Positions 1 to 8,388 of a stretch of 64,000 nucleotides of DNA are shown here, piece after piece; position 1 is the stretch's first letter, and each line of letters begins with the position of its first letter. The notes beneath the pieces are model-generated. The model did no database searches. It saw nothing but the letters and a program-made list of their open reading frames with translations, and was not told where the DNA came from. Source of the stretch: Antarcticirhabdus aurantiaca (GTDB lineage: Bacteria; Pseudomonadota; Alphaproteobacteria; Rhizobiales; Rhizobiaceae). The position numbers were made by a program, and so were the translations under genes. Location: the NCBI RefSeq assembly GCF_009765365.1, contig NZ_VTOM01000015.1:94052-158051 (forward strand). The letters run 5' to 3'.

Positions 1-1
1 C

Positions 2-481
2 CGGCCCTATCTCCCGGACGGGCGGCGCGTCGCCGAACTGGTGGCGAGCGATCTCGGCCGGATCGGCATCGAGGTCGAGCTGAAGACGATGCCCTGGGCG
101 GAGTACCGGCAGGCCATGCAGGACGGCGACTTCTCGCTCGCCCTGTTCGGCTGGTTCGCCGACATCGGCGATCCCGACAACTTCCTCCACACGCTGCTCG
201 GCTGCCCGGCCGCGCGCACCGGCGGCAACAACGTCGCGCGCTGGTGCAACCCCGCCTTCAACGCGCTGGTGACCCAAGCCAAGGTGAGCTCCGACGTCGC
301 CCGCCGCAGCGCGCTCTACGAGGAGGCGCAGGTCCTGTTCCACGAGGACGTGCCCTGGGTGCCGATCGCGCACGCCAACTTCATGGTGGCGACGCGGGCG
401 GAAGTGACGGGCTTCACGATCGACCCGCTCGGCTACCACATCGTCGAGAACGTCGACATCGTGCCCGGTCCGGTCAACTGA
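2..481 (+). CDS. ABC transporter substrate-binding protein, family 5 (C-terminal part)
   Basis: This is the 3' end of a gene that begins before the window; the frame is open from base 2. The roughly 159 residues resemble the C-terminal lobe of peptide/nickel-type periplasmic binding proteins (SBP family 5, DppA/OppA-like). Visible features are a segment on a basic, lipid-free lobe ending in a GIEVELKTMPWAEY-like strand, then a stretch about low-abundance target sites (GDFSLALFGWFADIGDPDNFLH), a run like NVARWCNPAFNAL, and a closing region with WVPIAHANFMVATR. The ligand cannot be told. The permease and ATPase genes do not follow, so they lie upstream or elsewhere. It converges on the small leftward gene at 474-731, overlapping its stop by 8 bases. 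Confidence 0.85.
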   Translation, partial: RPYLPDGRRVAELVASDLGRIGIEVELKTMPWAEYRQAMQDGDFSLALFGWFADIGDPDNFLHTLLGCPAARTGGNNVARWCNPAFNALVTQAKVSSDVARRSALYEEAQVLFHEDVPWVPIAHANFMVATRAEVTGFTIDPLGYHIVENVDIVPGPVN

Positions 482-731
482 CGGGATCGGACGGGTCGAT
501 CTCGCGGATCCGCAGCCGGCCGCGCTCGGTGAGGCGCACCCACCAGGCGTCTCCCCAGCCGGGAGAGACCTGGCAGAGACGCCGACCGAGCAGCGCGTCG
601 ACGACCTGCAATTCCCGGTCCGTCATCGACTGCAAGGGACGGCCGACGCTGTCCTCCGGCGCGAAGCCGTCCTCGATGCTGGCCAGCAGCGCCGTCTCGG
701 CGGGTGTCAGGATGGGGCGATGTCCGCTCAT
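474..731 (-). CDS. Hypothetical protein, 85 aa
   Basis: Small soluble protein of unknown function. It starts MSGHRPILTPAE, has mixed charged and hydrophobic helices, and no signal peptide or membrane segment. An AGGAA ribosome-binding sequence lies about 10 bases before the ATG. It begins 19 bases after the stop of the gene at 751-1140 on the same strand, so the two probably form one transcript. The pattern of a winged-helix-like tail (WWVRLTERGRLRIREI) suggests a DNA-binding or antitoxin-type fold, but I do not recognise the family. Confidence 0.55.
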   Translation of the reverse strand: MSGHRPILTPAETALLASIEDGFAPEDSVGRPLQSMTDRELQVVDALLGRRLCQVSPGWGDAWWVRLTERGRLRIREIDPSDPVS

Positions 732-750
732 GGTCGGGTCGTTCCTGCCG

Positions 751-1140
751 TCAGCTGCGCCGCGCGCGCGGCACCAGGCTCGGCGTCATTCCGGCGAGCT
801 GGACGTGCAGGTCGTGGGCGGTCGCGCGATTCATGGCGAAGCGGAACGGGGCGCCGGACGCGCCGAACAGCGACAGGACGGTGAGCCGGCCGTCCTCCGA
901 ATCCCCCACCTCGACGCGATGGGCGCCGAACACGGTCCTGCGCCCGTCGCGCGCGCCGCCGGCATCCTGGCTGCTCAACGAATCGGCGAGGTAGAGAAGC
1001 CGGGGGAGCTCGGCGATCGGCAGCGCGATCACCAGCTCCCGGTCCTCGGCGTCGCGCAGCCGGATCAGCACGTGCTGCCGGTCCTCCGACAACAGGCCGC
1101 CCGTGACCGCTTCGAACCGTTGGGCATCGACTACCGACAT
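751..1140 (-). CDS. Hypothetical protein, 129 aa
   Basis: Unknown soluble protein. The start at 1140 (MSVVDAQRF) is chosen because an AGGGAGG ribosome-binding site lies just before it; an upstream in-frame ATG at 1170 has no such site. The protein is beta-rich in pattern (HVLIRLRDAEDRELVIALPIAEL) with no signal peptide. It is first in a two-gene leftward unit with the 85-residue gene at 474-731. No function can be given. Confidence 0.55.
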   Translation of the reverse strand: MSVVDAQRFEAVTGGLLSEDRQHVLIRLRDAEDRELVIALPIAELPRLLYLADSLSSQDAGGARDGRRTVFGAHRVEVGDSEDGRLTVLSLFGASGAPFRFAMNRATAHDLHVQLAGMTPSLVPRARRS

Positions 1141-1219
1141 GCCGCCTCCCTGCCCATTCCCCAACGGCATATCATATCTGCCGGTACGTCAAGCTTTAAC
1201 GGGAGCAGCCTCGCGAGGG

Positions 1220-1237
1220 ATCCCCCAAATGGGGGAT
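1220..1237. promoter_or_regulatory. Perfect inverted repeat, 7-bp arms, possible operator
   Basis: ATCCCCC (1220-1226), AAAT, GGGGGAT (1231-1237). It lies in the 283-bp spacer between the leftward gene starting at 1140 and the rightward DUF995 gene starting at 1424, so it could bind a dimeric regulator of either. No regulator is assigned. Confidence 0.35.
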
Positions 1238-1423
1238 GAAACGGCCCGGCGCGAAGAAAAGATCCGGCGCTCGCTCGACCGGCAGCCGACGCCTGCCTCC
1301 TTTTCTTGAGGCCTGCTGACAACAAGAACGGCTTTTTCGCAAGACCATAAACCTGGATCAAGTTCGGCGATTGATTCGTCGCGCCTTTACGCTCCTCCTA
1401 CTCAACAAGAAAGGGAGGATGAA

Positions 1424-1900
1424 ATGAGTCCTGCGTATCGCCTTATCGAATCGAGCCTCCTGATACTGGCTTTTCTATCGACTTCCACGTGGTCGGCCCA
1501 GCTTCCGGCAATATCCAGGCCGGCCGATGCTGCAGCCATACGGCAGATCTATGCCGGAAAGACCTGGGCGTGGAAGAAACGGCCGACCGGAATCTACTTC
1601 GCCCCGTCCGGGGCGCTCCAGGCCTACGAGAACGCGCCCGACGAGCGCGTCGGCACCGGCAGCTGGCGCGTCGACGACAAGGGACGGCTGTGCGTCGATA
1701 TCCGCTGGCAGCGGACTGCCGGCGGCGACAGCCGGCACAAGTCATGCTGGAGCCACCGCCGCGTCGGCAGCGTGATCTGGAAGCAGCACGACGCCCGCAG
1801 CGAGTGGTACAGCGTTTCCGGCCGCTCGCGGGAGGGCGGACGCATCTCCGACGGCGACCGGATCAGCCCGGCCGTCGATCGCGCCCGCGCGCGGCGCTGA
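1424..1900 (+). CDS. Secreted DUF995 family protein
   Basis: 158 residues with an N-terminal Sec-type signal peptide (about residues 1-25, cut after TWSAQ-like region). The mature part has the DUF995 pattern: an AGKTWAWK block, then FAPSG, a GTGSWRVDDKGRLCV segment, a CW pair and a late EWY motif. DUF995 proteins are periplasmic or secreted proteins of rhizobia with no known activity. A strong GGGAGG site lies a few bases before the ATG at 1424. It stands alone between a spacer with an inverted repeat and the GntR regulator gene. The C-terminus is basic and proline-poor, and no catalytic residues can be named. Confidence 0.7.
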   Translation: MSPAYRLIESSLLILAFLSTSTWSAQLPAISRPADAAAIRQIYAGKTWAWKKRPTGIYFAPSGALQAYENAPDERVGTGSWRVDDKGRLCVDIRWQRTAGGDSRHKSCWSHRRVGSVIWKQHDARSEWYSVSGRSREGGRISDGDRISPAVDRARARR

Positions 1901-2046
1901 CGGCGGCGCCGCCGACCGAGGGCGCGCTGCCGCCGGCATCGGCATCGCCCGCCTCGGCGGCACCAACCCCGTCTTCGCCCGATCGACGGCGCGTTGACAG
2001 CGCCGCGTCCTTGCCGCCACAGGTCGGCGGCGAGACGGAGGCGGCG

Positions 2047-2757
2047 ATGGGCACCAGCACGGGCGAGGATGCGAGGCGCGCGGCGCCGACGAGCCGCATG
2101 CGCGAGGCGATCGCGGTGATGGCGGAATACATCGCCCGCTCGACGCTGAAGCCGGGCGACAAGCTGCCCTCGGAGCACGAGGTGATGGCGGCGCTCGGCA
2201 TCGGCCGCTCCACCGTGCGCGAGGTCATGCGCCACTTCCAGGCGCTCGGCGTCGTCGAAACGCGGCGCGGCTCGGGCTCGTTTCTTCTCAAGCCCGTGTC
2301 GGCCGAGACGATCCATCTGCCGCTCTCGATCGAGCCGGGTCCGGCGAGCCGCTCGCCGCTCCACGCGCTCGACGTCTGCCGCGCGCTGGAGGTCGAAGCC
2401 GCGATGATGGCGGCGCGCCGGGCCGCCGACGCCGACATCGAGCGCCTGGGTCGCCTGCTCGACGCGCTGGAAGAGGCCCACCGCGCGCGGGGAACGGCCG
2501 CCCCCGAGATCCTCGCCTTCCGGCGGGCGGTCCACGAGGCGACGGGCAATCCGCTCTTCGCCCAGCTCATCGACCAGATGCGCGCCGGCGGCAGCGGCGA
2601 CGACGCGGCCTTCGAGCAGCCCGAGGTGGCGCGCCGGACCTTTCCCGTCTTTCGGACGCTCTTCGAGGCGATAGGGCGCGGCCAGCCCGGCGCCGCGCGC
2701 GAGGCGGCGGCCCGCCTCTTCGCCGTGCTCGAGGACGAGGCGACGGCCGAGCGCTGA
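2047..2757 (+). CDS. GntR-family transcriptional regulator, FadR subfamily
   Basis: 236 residues. The N-terminal winged helix (about residues 18-85) shows the GntR signature: IARSTLKPGDKLPSEHEVM, then IGRSTVREVMRHFQALGVVETRRGSGSFL. The C-terminal half is an alpha-helical FCD ligand-binding domain, with helices rich in Ala, Arg and Glu. The start at 2047 follows an ACGGAGG site with 8-base spacing; the frame is open further upstream but without ribosome-binding signals. FadR-type regulators usually answer to organic or sugar acids and control adjacent catabolic genes. The next gene (3192) is an FAH-family hydrolase, and a GT-N3-AC palindrome lies between them, so regulation of that gene is likely. 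The ligand is unknown. Confidence 0.85.
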   Translation: MGTSTGEDARRAAPTSRMREAIAVMAEYIARSTLKPGDKLPSEHEVMAALGIGRSTVREVMRHFQALGVVETRRGSGSFLLKPVSAETIHLPLSIEPGPASRSPLHALDVCRALEVEAAMMAARRAADADIERLGRLLDALEEAHRARGTAAPEILAFRRAVHEATGNPLFAQLIDQMRAGGSGDDAAFEQPEVARRTFPVFRTLFEAIGRGQPGAAREAAARLFAVLEDEATAER

Positions 2758-2903
2758 AGCGAGCAATCGAGGCGATTCCACGAGGCTCGGCATACGAAAC
2801 GGAATGCGGGAAAGAGAACGAGCTGACAGGGCCCGGCGGACGCGCCTCTCGGCAGATCCGCTGGCCCTTGTCGCTCACCAGCCGGTTCCCGTCGTGACCA
2901 GCT

Positions 2904-2918
2904 CCAGGTGCTACCTGG
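2904..2918. promoter_or_regulatory. Candidate GntR/FadR operator
   Basis: A perfect palindrome, CCAGGT-GCT-ACCTGG, fits the GntR family core of GT-N(x)-AC with x = 3. It sits in the 434-bp spacer 2758-3191 between the FadR-type regulator and the FAH-family gene it probably controls. Nothing else in that spacer looks coding; short open frames there lack ribosome-binding sites. Confidence 0.4.
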
Positions 2919-3191
2919 CACGCCTCCGCCGACAGCAGTCCTGGGCCGGAGGGATCGCTTCTGATCGGCGGGCGCTCGTCCCGCCGAAGTGCTGCGCGTA
3001 ACCGAATCAATAGAACGAACGAGGAATATCGTCAAGAACGAAAACGGAACGATGTTTGGAAAAGACCTCGGGTCGCCGGAGAATGCGAGCCTGCCTGCGG
3101 GAATTCCCCTGTCGGCGCCGCGCACCGCGCGGCTATAAGCCGGCCGAAGCGCGGGAGGCGCGGCAGGCATTCGACGTCTTGGAGGACGGGC

Positions 3192-4382
3192 ATGATCACA
3201 CACGAGCATCACCGGGCGACGCTGGCTCTGGCCGAGGCGGCAGGCGCGAGCGGCGCGGCGCTGGTCGGGCGCGTCTTCCGCCCCGACGTCGCCGGCCCCG
3301 CCGTCGTGCGCATCCAGAACGGCCGCGCCCTCGACCTCACCGCCGCCTTCCCCACCGTCCGCGACCTGTGCGAGACCGACGATCCCGCGAGCGCCCTTCG
3401 CGCCGCACCCGCCGGCGAGGACCTCGGCAGCGTCGCCGACTTGGCTCTCAACGCCGACCCGCGGAACCGGAACGCCGCGCGCCCGCACCTCCTCTCGCCC
3501 ATCGACCTCCAGGCGGTGAAGGCGGCGGGCGTCACCTTCGTCGTGTCCATGCTGGAGCGCGTCATCGAGGAGCGCATCCGGGGCGATGCGGGCGCGGCGG
3601 CGGGCGTGCGCCAGACCATCCTCGACCTCGTGGGCTCCGACATCCGGGCGCTCAAGCCCGGCAGCGCCGAGGCCGCCCGCCTCAAGGCCGCCCTCATCGA
3701 GGCGGGCGCCTGGAGCCAGTATCTGGAAGTGGGCATCGGGCCGGACGCGGAGATCTTCACCAAGGGCCAGCCGCTCTCCACCGTCGGCTCGGGCGCGGAG
3801 ATCGGCGTTCATCCCGCCTCCACCTGGAACAATCCCGAGCCCGAGGTGGTGCTGGCCGCCGCCTCGAGCGGGCGCATCGTCGGGGCGAGCCTCGGCAACG
3901 ACGTCAACCTTCGCGACGTGGAGGGCCGCTCGGCGCTGCTTCTGGGCAAGGCCAAGGACAACAACGGCGCGGCGGCCGTCGGGCCGTTCCTGCGGCTCTT
4001 CGACGACAACTTCACGCTCGAGGACGTGCGCGCCCTGGAGCTGAGCCTGACCGTCGAGGGCGAGGAGGGCTACGCGCTGACGGGCCGCTCCTCCATGCGC
4101 GAGATCAGCCGCGACCCGGCCGACCTCGTCGGCCAGGCGATCAACGCCCACCACCGCTATCCCGACGGGCTCGTGCTTTATCTCGGCACCATGTTCGCTC
4201 CCGTCGAGGACCGCGACGAGCCGGGCCGCGGCTTCACCCACAAGGCGGGCGACGTCGTCTCGATCGCGACCGACAAGCTCGGCGCCCTCGTCAACCGCAC
4301 CGCCCCCACCGACGCCGTCGAAGGAGGCGCCATGGGCGCCGCCGACCTCATGCGAAACCTCGCCAAACGCGGCCTTCTTTGA
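3192..4382 (+). CDS. Fumarylacetoacetate hydrolase family protein (AraD1/GguC-like)
   Basis: 396 residues. The N-terminal 120 residues are a regulatory-type domain; the rest is the FAH fold. Family marks include ILDLVGSDI, an EIGVHPASTWNNPEPEVVL block with the metal-binding acidic residues, the GNDVNLRDVEGRSA segment, and a C-terminal KAGDVVSIATDKLG strand. Members act on 2-keto-3-deoxy sugar acids (dehydratase) or hydrolyse acylpyruvates; sugar-acid use is the better guess given a FadR regulator just upstream. A GGAGG site lies 7 bases before the ATG. It converges with the Crp/Fnr gene with 6 bases between the stops, so no separate terminator fits there. Exact substrate is not fixed by sequence. 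Confidence 0.8.
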   Translation: MITHEHHRATLALAEAAGASGAALVGRVFRPDVAGPAVVRIQNGRALDLTAAFPTVRDLCETDDPASALRAAPAGEDLGSVADLALNADPRNRNAARPHLLSPIDLQAVKAAGVTFVVSMLERVIEERIRGDAGAAAGVRQTILDLVGSDIRALKPGSAEAARLKAALIEAGAWSQYLEVGIGPDAEIFTKGQPLSTVGSGAEIGVHPASTWNNPEPEVVLAAASSGRIVGASLGNDVNLRDVEGRSALLLGKAKDNNGAAAVGPFLRLFDDNFTLEDVRALELSLTVEGEEGYALTGRSSMREISRDPADLVGQAINAHHRYPDGLVLYLGTMFAPVEDRDEPGRGFTHKAGDVVSIATDKLGALVNRTAPTDAVEGGAMGAADLMRNLAKRGLL

Positions 4383-4388
4383 GAAGCC

Positions 4389-5168
4389 TCAGTCGGCGTT
4401 CGCCAGGGCGCTGCGGCAATGGAGATAGGCCGGGTCGAAGTGGCAGACGCGCTTCAGCCCGGCCCAGTCGAGGATCCGCACCGAGCGGCGGCTGATCGCC
4501 ACGAGCCGCTCGGCCCTGAGGTCCTGCAGCGCGCGGTTCACCGAGACGGGCGTCAGGCCGAGCGCGTCGGCCATCTCGATCTGGGTGAGCGGCAGGGCGA
4601 ACTGGTGGTCGACGGCGAGACCCGCCGCGTCGAGCCGCACCAGCATCTCGCACAGGAGATGGGCAGCGTTCTCGCGCGCCGAGCGCCGGCCCATGCCGAG
4701 GATCCACTCGCGGAAGATCGCCCCGTCGATCAGCGAGGAGCGCCAGAGCGCCGCGGCGATGCGCGGCCGCGCCCGGCATATGGCCTTCAGGTCCTCGTGC
4801 CGGACGGTGGCGAGGCGGCAGGGCGTGTTGGCGGCGAGGCTGCAGTCCAGAACGCCGAGATACAGGCTCTGGAGATCCGGGATGTCGCCGGGCAGGTGGA
4901 AGGCGACGATCTGGCGCCGGCCGTCCGGGATCATCTTGTACCAGTTGGTCAGGCCTTCGAGGACGATGCAGCATTGACTCGGCTCGTCGCCTTCGGTGAC
5001 GATGTCCTGGCCCGCCGCGACGTCGCGAAGCGTCACCGGCAGGTCGAGCAGGGCCTGTCGGTCCTCCTCGTCGAGGTCGAAGATGCTGTCCAGCTTGCGG
5101 ATCAGCACGTGCTCCGCGGAGTCCGCGCTGACCTTCAGTGGTAAGGACAGATCGTCTCGAAGCATCAT
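4389..5168 (-). CDS. Crp/Fnr-family transcriptional regulator
   Basis: About 258 residues. A cyclic-nucleotide-binding type beta-barrel (about residues 20-140, with VLEGLTNWYKMIPDGRRQIVAFHLPGDI) is followed by a long dimer helix and a Crp winged helix (about 165-235). The recognition helix includes LTQIEMADALGLTPVSVNRALQDLRAE. There is no FNR-type N-terminal cysteine cluster, so it is not an iron-sulfur oxygen sensor; rhizobial proteins of this type are common orphan regulators. Start is 5168 or 5165 (adjacent ATGs); the ribosome-binding site is weak, and the frame is open further upstream. It is divergent from the PCu(A)C gene across 231 bases, so both promoters share that spacer. Confidence 0.8.
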   Translation of the reverse strand: MMLRDDLSLPLKVSADSAEHVLIRKLDSIFDLDEEDRQALLDLPVTLRDVAAGQDIVTEGDEPSQCCIVLEGLTNWYKMIPDGRRQIVAFHLPGDIPDLQSLYLGVLDCSLAANTPCRLATVRHEDLKAICRARPRIAAALWRSSLIDGAIFREWILGMGRRSARENAAHLLCEMLVRLDAAGLAVDHQFALPLTQIEMADALGLTPVSVNRALQDLRAERLVAISRRSVRILDWAGLKRVCHFDPAYLHCRSALANAD

Positions 5169-5399
5169 CTGATTCTGGTTCCGGCTTGGCCCGCCTTCGG
5201 GGTTAAACGCCTGTCGCCCAAGGCGGCAAGGCGCCATTTCGCTTCCTGTCTGCACGCCAGGAGCCGCGGGGAAGCCGCCCGGCGCGCCGCCTCGCCGATG
5301 ACAGGAACGCGCTCCTCTGACATGAGGGGCCGGCAACACCCGCCGACCGGCATCTCGGAGCCGCCGGCGCGCCCTGCACCGTTCCGTCGGAGACCTCCC

Positions 5400-5912
5400 G
5401 TGCGCCCGTCACTCCGCAGCCTCGTCCTCGCTCTCTGCTTGTGTCCGGCGCTCGCCGCCGCGCACGATTATCGCGCCGGCTCGATCGCCATCGATCATCC
5501 CTTTGCCCGGGCGACGCTGCCCGGCGCCGCGGTGGGAGGAGCCTATATGGCGCTCCGCAACGACGGGACGACCGCCGACCGGCTCGTCGCGGCCTCGACG
5601 CCGGCCGCCGAGCGGGTGGAGTTCCACTCGATGACGATGCAGGGCGACGTGATGCGCATGACGCCGATCAAGGCCGGCATCGAGCTGCCGCCCGGCGAAA
5701 CGGTATCGGTGCGGCCCGGCGGCCTGCACCTCATGCTCGTCGGGCTGAAGGCCCCGCTCGCGCAGGGAACGCGCGTGCCGATGACGCTGGACTTCGCGTC
5801 GGGCGCACGCGTCGAGGTCGAGCTCGCCGTGGAAGCGCCCAATGCCGGAGCCGGCAGCGCGGGTGCCGAGCACGAGCACGGCGCGCACGGGGAAGCGGGC
5901 GAGAGCCGCTGA
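5400..5912 (+). CDS. PCu(A)C copper chaperone, periplasmic
   Basis: 170 residues. The GTG at 5400 is preferred: it follows a CGGAGA site and gives a clean signal peptide (about residues 1-21, cut at ALAAA-HDY). The mature domain is the DUF461/PCu(A)C cupredoxin-like fold. Copper ligands are H76, M87, H110 and M112, matching the H(M)x10M...HxM family motif. The C-terminus adds a His-rich tail (EHEHGAHG) that could bind extra metal. These proteins deliver Cu(I) to the CuA site of cytochrome oxidase. No oxidase or Sco gene is adjacent here. It is followed 95 bases later by the BLUF gene. Confidence 0.85.
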   Translation: MRPSLRSLVLALCLCPALAAAHDYRAGSIAIDHPFARATLPGAAVGGAYMALRNDGTTADRLVAASTPAAERVEFHSMTMQGDVMRMTPIKAGIELPPGETVSVRPGGLHLMLVGLKAPLAQGTRVPMTLDFASGARVEVELAVEAPNAGAGSAGAEHEHGAHGEAGESR

Positions 5913-6007
5913 ACCGACGGCGGCGTCTGGCCCGCCGCTTGGCATCGCCGATCGATTGCCTATCTAACGGCTTTCGCGCCGCCCGATCGACGTGCAACGG
6001 ACAGGAC

Positions 6008-6337
6008 GTGCCCTTTCTTCACATCTGCTACGCCAGCGAACTCCTCGATGCGTCCGCCGGCGCTCGCGCCGCTCTTCTCGCCCAGGCCAAGCGCAACAAC
6101 GAACAGGCTGGCATCACCGGCTGCATCGCCTTCGAGGACCGACGCTGCGTCCAGATCCTGGAAGGACCGCGCGACCGCGTGGAAGCCTTGTTCGAGACGA
6201 TCCGGCACGACCCGCGCCATATGGGCGTCGTGGAACTGACCCGGCGCGAGATCGACGGGCTCCACTTCGAGCGCTGGGGCATGTCGCGCTGGCAGGTCTC
6301 GGACCTCTACCTCCTGTCGGAACGCGTCGCCTCCTGA
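6008..6337 (+). CDS. BLUF-domain blue-light sensor, stand-alone
   Basis: 109 residues that are almost entirely one BLUF domain, which binds FAD and senses blue light. The photochemically important residues are all present at the usual positions of short BLUF proteins such as PixD: Y8, N31 and Q49, with W90 and M92 on the last strand. The motif RNNEQAGITGCIAFED is typical, as is QILEGPRDRVEALFETI. There is no output domain, so it must signal by protein contact. Start is GTG at 6008; its ribosome-binding site is weak. It converges with a lipoprotein gene that ends at 6366, and no EAL or GGDEF gene is next to it. Confidence 0.85.
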   Translation: MPFLHICYASELLDASAGARAALLAQAKRNNEQAGITGCIAFEDRRCVQILEGPRDRVEALFETIRHDPRHMGVVELTRREIDGLHFERWGMSRWQVSDLYLLSERVAS

Positions 6338-6365
6338 GGGCGCCCTGCCGGCCGGGATCCGCGCG

Positions 6366-6671
6366 TCAGCCGCGGCGCCCCTGGCGCTGGCGGCAGCGGG
6401 CTTCCGCATCCGCGCCGGCACGGCGCGCCTGCTGCTCCAGGATGAGCCGGTAGCCGAGCCCGTTCTCGCTGCGGCTGACGAGCTGTTCGTAGCGGTTGGC
6501 GGCGGTCTGGCGGCCGTACTGGGCGCAGAAGGCGGCACTGCCGCGCGGGAACGGGTTCGCCGAAACGCGCGCGCCCTCGATCGGGTTGAGGTTGGGATAA
6601 GGCGTGGTTCCGTCGCCGACACAGCCGGCAAGAACGAGGCCCGACAGAACGAGGGGGCCGATGGCGCGCAT
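6366..6671 (-). CDS. Small lipoprotein, unknown function
   Basis: 101 residues with a lipoprotein signal ending in a lipobox (LVLAGC, Cys at residue 17), so the mature protein should be anchored to a membrane by a lipid. The mature part is polar and contains two cysteines besides the lipobox one, FCAQYGRQTAANRYE and ARCRQRQ, which could form a disulfide. I do not recognise a family. Neighbours are the BLUF gene (convergent) and the EgtB-like gene (same strand, 108 bases upstream). Confidence 0.7.
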   Translation of the reverse strand: MRAIGPLVLSGLVLAGCVGDGTTPYPNLNPIEGARVSANPFPRGSAAFCAQYGRQTAANRYEQLVSRSENGLGYRLILEQQARRAGADAEARCRQRQGRRG

Positions 6672-6779
6672 GGAGGGACTCGCTTCTTCCGGGCACCGCG
6701 GCGTGGGACGGCGCCCTCCGATCTCCCAAGCGGAACGGATCGCGGCGCAATTGGGTTCCCGCCGCGATCCTCCTGTTGA

Positions 6780-8063
6780 CTAAGCGTCGCGCGCCAGCCG
6801 CAGCCCCGCCATCGCCGTGCGCCGGTGCGGCTGCTGCGCCATCCGGTAGCTCGCGCGGATGTGACTGGCCGGCGTCAGGCACGAGCCGCCCTTCAGGACG
6901 TAGCGGTTGTTGGCGAAGCGGGCGTCCGATCCCGCCCGCGCCCCGGCTGACGGCTTGAAGCCGGGATAGGGCGCGAAGGCGGAGGCGGTCCATTCCCAGA
7001 CGTCGCCGAACACCTGCTTCAAGCCCGGCTGGGAGCCGTCGGCACGGCGCGGGCGCAGCGCCTGGCGCTCGTAGAGATTGCCCGTCACCGGCACGTCCTC
7101 GGCCGCCCGTTCCCACTCCGCTTCGGTGGGCAGGCGGCGGCCGGCCCAGCGGGCATAGGCGTCCGCCTCGAAATAGCTGAGATGCGCGACCGGCGCGCTC
7201 ATGTCGACCGGCTGCATGCCGCGCAGCGTCATCGTCCACCAGATGCCGTCGCGGCGCTCCCAATAGAGCGGGTGCGACCACTTCTCGGACAGGATCTGCT
7301 CCCAGCCGTCGGCGAGCCAGAGCAGCGGCGAGCGGTAGCCGCCGTCCTCGATGAACTCCATCCATTCGCCGTTGGTGACCGGCCGGTCGGCCAGCTCGAA
7401 GGGGCGCAGCAGCACCTGGTGGCGCGGGCGCTCGGCGTCGAAGGCGAAGCCGCCGTCCTCGGGCGCGCGGCCGATCTCGGCGATGCCGCCGGGAAAGCCG
7501 ATCCAGAGCGGGATGTCGACGCTGGCGCTCTCCATGCGCCGCGGCTCGGCCTCGCGATAGTTCGGCTTCAGGGGATTGCACGAGAAGAGATGCAGGATGT
7601 CGACGAGGAGGAGCTCGCCCTGGCGCTCCTCGCGGTTGCAGCCGAGCTCCACCGCCGCCTCGACGTCCGGGCCGACTGCCCCCTCGCCGAGCAGCGTCGA
7701 CATGGCCGCGTCGACATGCGCGCGCCACTCGCGCACCCGGTCGAGCGAGGGGCGCGTGATCAGGCCCGGCACGGCGCGCACGAGCCGCGGGCCGGCGCTT
7801 TCGGGAAAGGGATCGAACAGCGCCAGGAGCCGCTCGTCGAAGGGACGGTAGTTCGGCAGGTGCGCCTTGAGAACCACCGTCTCGAAGAAGGCGGTGGGCA
7901 TGGCGAGGTGCCACTTGGCGGGGCATGCGTCGGGGCCGGTCTGGACCGTCGCGTCGGCGTCGGTCAGGGGCTCGGCGAGGAAGAGGCTCCGGGCGCGCAC
8001 CGTTGCGTAGCGCTCGACGAGGGCGCGCGAGGGAGCGGCCTTGACGGCCTGGCTGCGGGACAT
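6780..8063 (-). CDS. egtB: EgtB-like protein lacking the three iron-ligand histidines
   Basis: 427 residues with the two domains of ergothioneine sulfoxide synthases: an N-terminal DinB-like helical bundle (about 10-170) and a C-terminal FGE-sulfatase domain (about 190-425, with LWIGFPGG, PVTNGEWMEFIEDGGY, RLPTEAEWERAA, VWEWTAS and GGSCLTP). In true EgtB, three His residues bind the catalytic iron. Here those places carry M55 (WHLAM for the usual LAH), R144 and Q148 (NREERQGE for the usual HExxHxE). A nearby GPRLVR segment, which resembles the gamma-glutamyl-cysteine-binding arginines, is kept. So the fold is clear but iron-dependent chemistry is doubtful. No EgtD methyltransferase gene is adjacent. 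It is divergent from pabB. Confidence 0.75.
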   Translation of the reverse strand: MSRSQAVKAAPSRALVERYATVRARSLFLAEPLTDADATVQTGPDACPAKWHLAMPTAFFETVVLKAHLPNYRPFDERLLALFDPFPESAGPRLVRAVPGLITRPSLDRVREWRAHVDAAMSTLLGEGAVGPDVEAAVELGCNREERQGELLLVDILHLFSCNPLKPNYREAEPRRMESASVDIPLWIGFPGGIAEIGRAPEDGGFAFDAERPRHQVLLRPFELADRPVTNGEWMEFIEDGGYRSPLLWLADGWEQILSEKWSHPLYWERRDGIWWTMTLRGMQPVDMSAPVAHLSYFEADAYARWAGRRLPTEAEWERAAEDVPVTGNLYERQALRPRRADGSQPGLKQVFGDVWEWTASAFAPYPGFKPSAGARAGSDARFANNRYVLKGGSCLTPASHIRASYRMAQQPHRRTAMAGLRLARDA

Positions 8064-8388
8064 GTCTGCTCGTTCCTCATTCGCCCGCTCCGCTTGTTGT
8101 CGGCCGGGGCCGGCAAGTCGGCGGGCGATCGTTCTGGCCTCGTCGGGCGAGGCTGGCTGCTCGTCTGTTGAAGCGGGTCGGATCGCTCGACCGAGCCCGC
8201 GCCGGGCACCGACTTAATCCTATCCTGCGGCGGTGCAATGACGCGCGACGAAAGGATGCGTGAAGGGCCGCGTCCCGCCCCGTCGGCCGGGTGGTCAAGC
8301 ATCTGGCGCGGCTGGCTCGAAGAGGTTTTGACGCGGAGGCCCAAACCGGGCATGCGGGAGGAGACGTGCAGTCGAGGCGACGACCCCC
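8064..8388. promoter_or_regulatory. Divergent spacer upstream of egtB-like and pabB genes
   Basis: 325 bases between two divergently transcribed genes. It must hold both promoters. No clear operator, repeat or coding frame is seen; short open frames in it have no ribosome-binding site and overlap the other strand. Confidence 0.4.

Noticed and set aside
1863..4241. A very long open frame on the minus strand (792 codons) opposite the GntR and FAH genes
   Set aside because: High GC keeps antisense frames open; the translation is Arg/Gly/Ala-rich without domains, and both plus-strand genes are certain.
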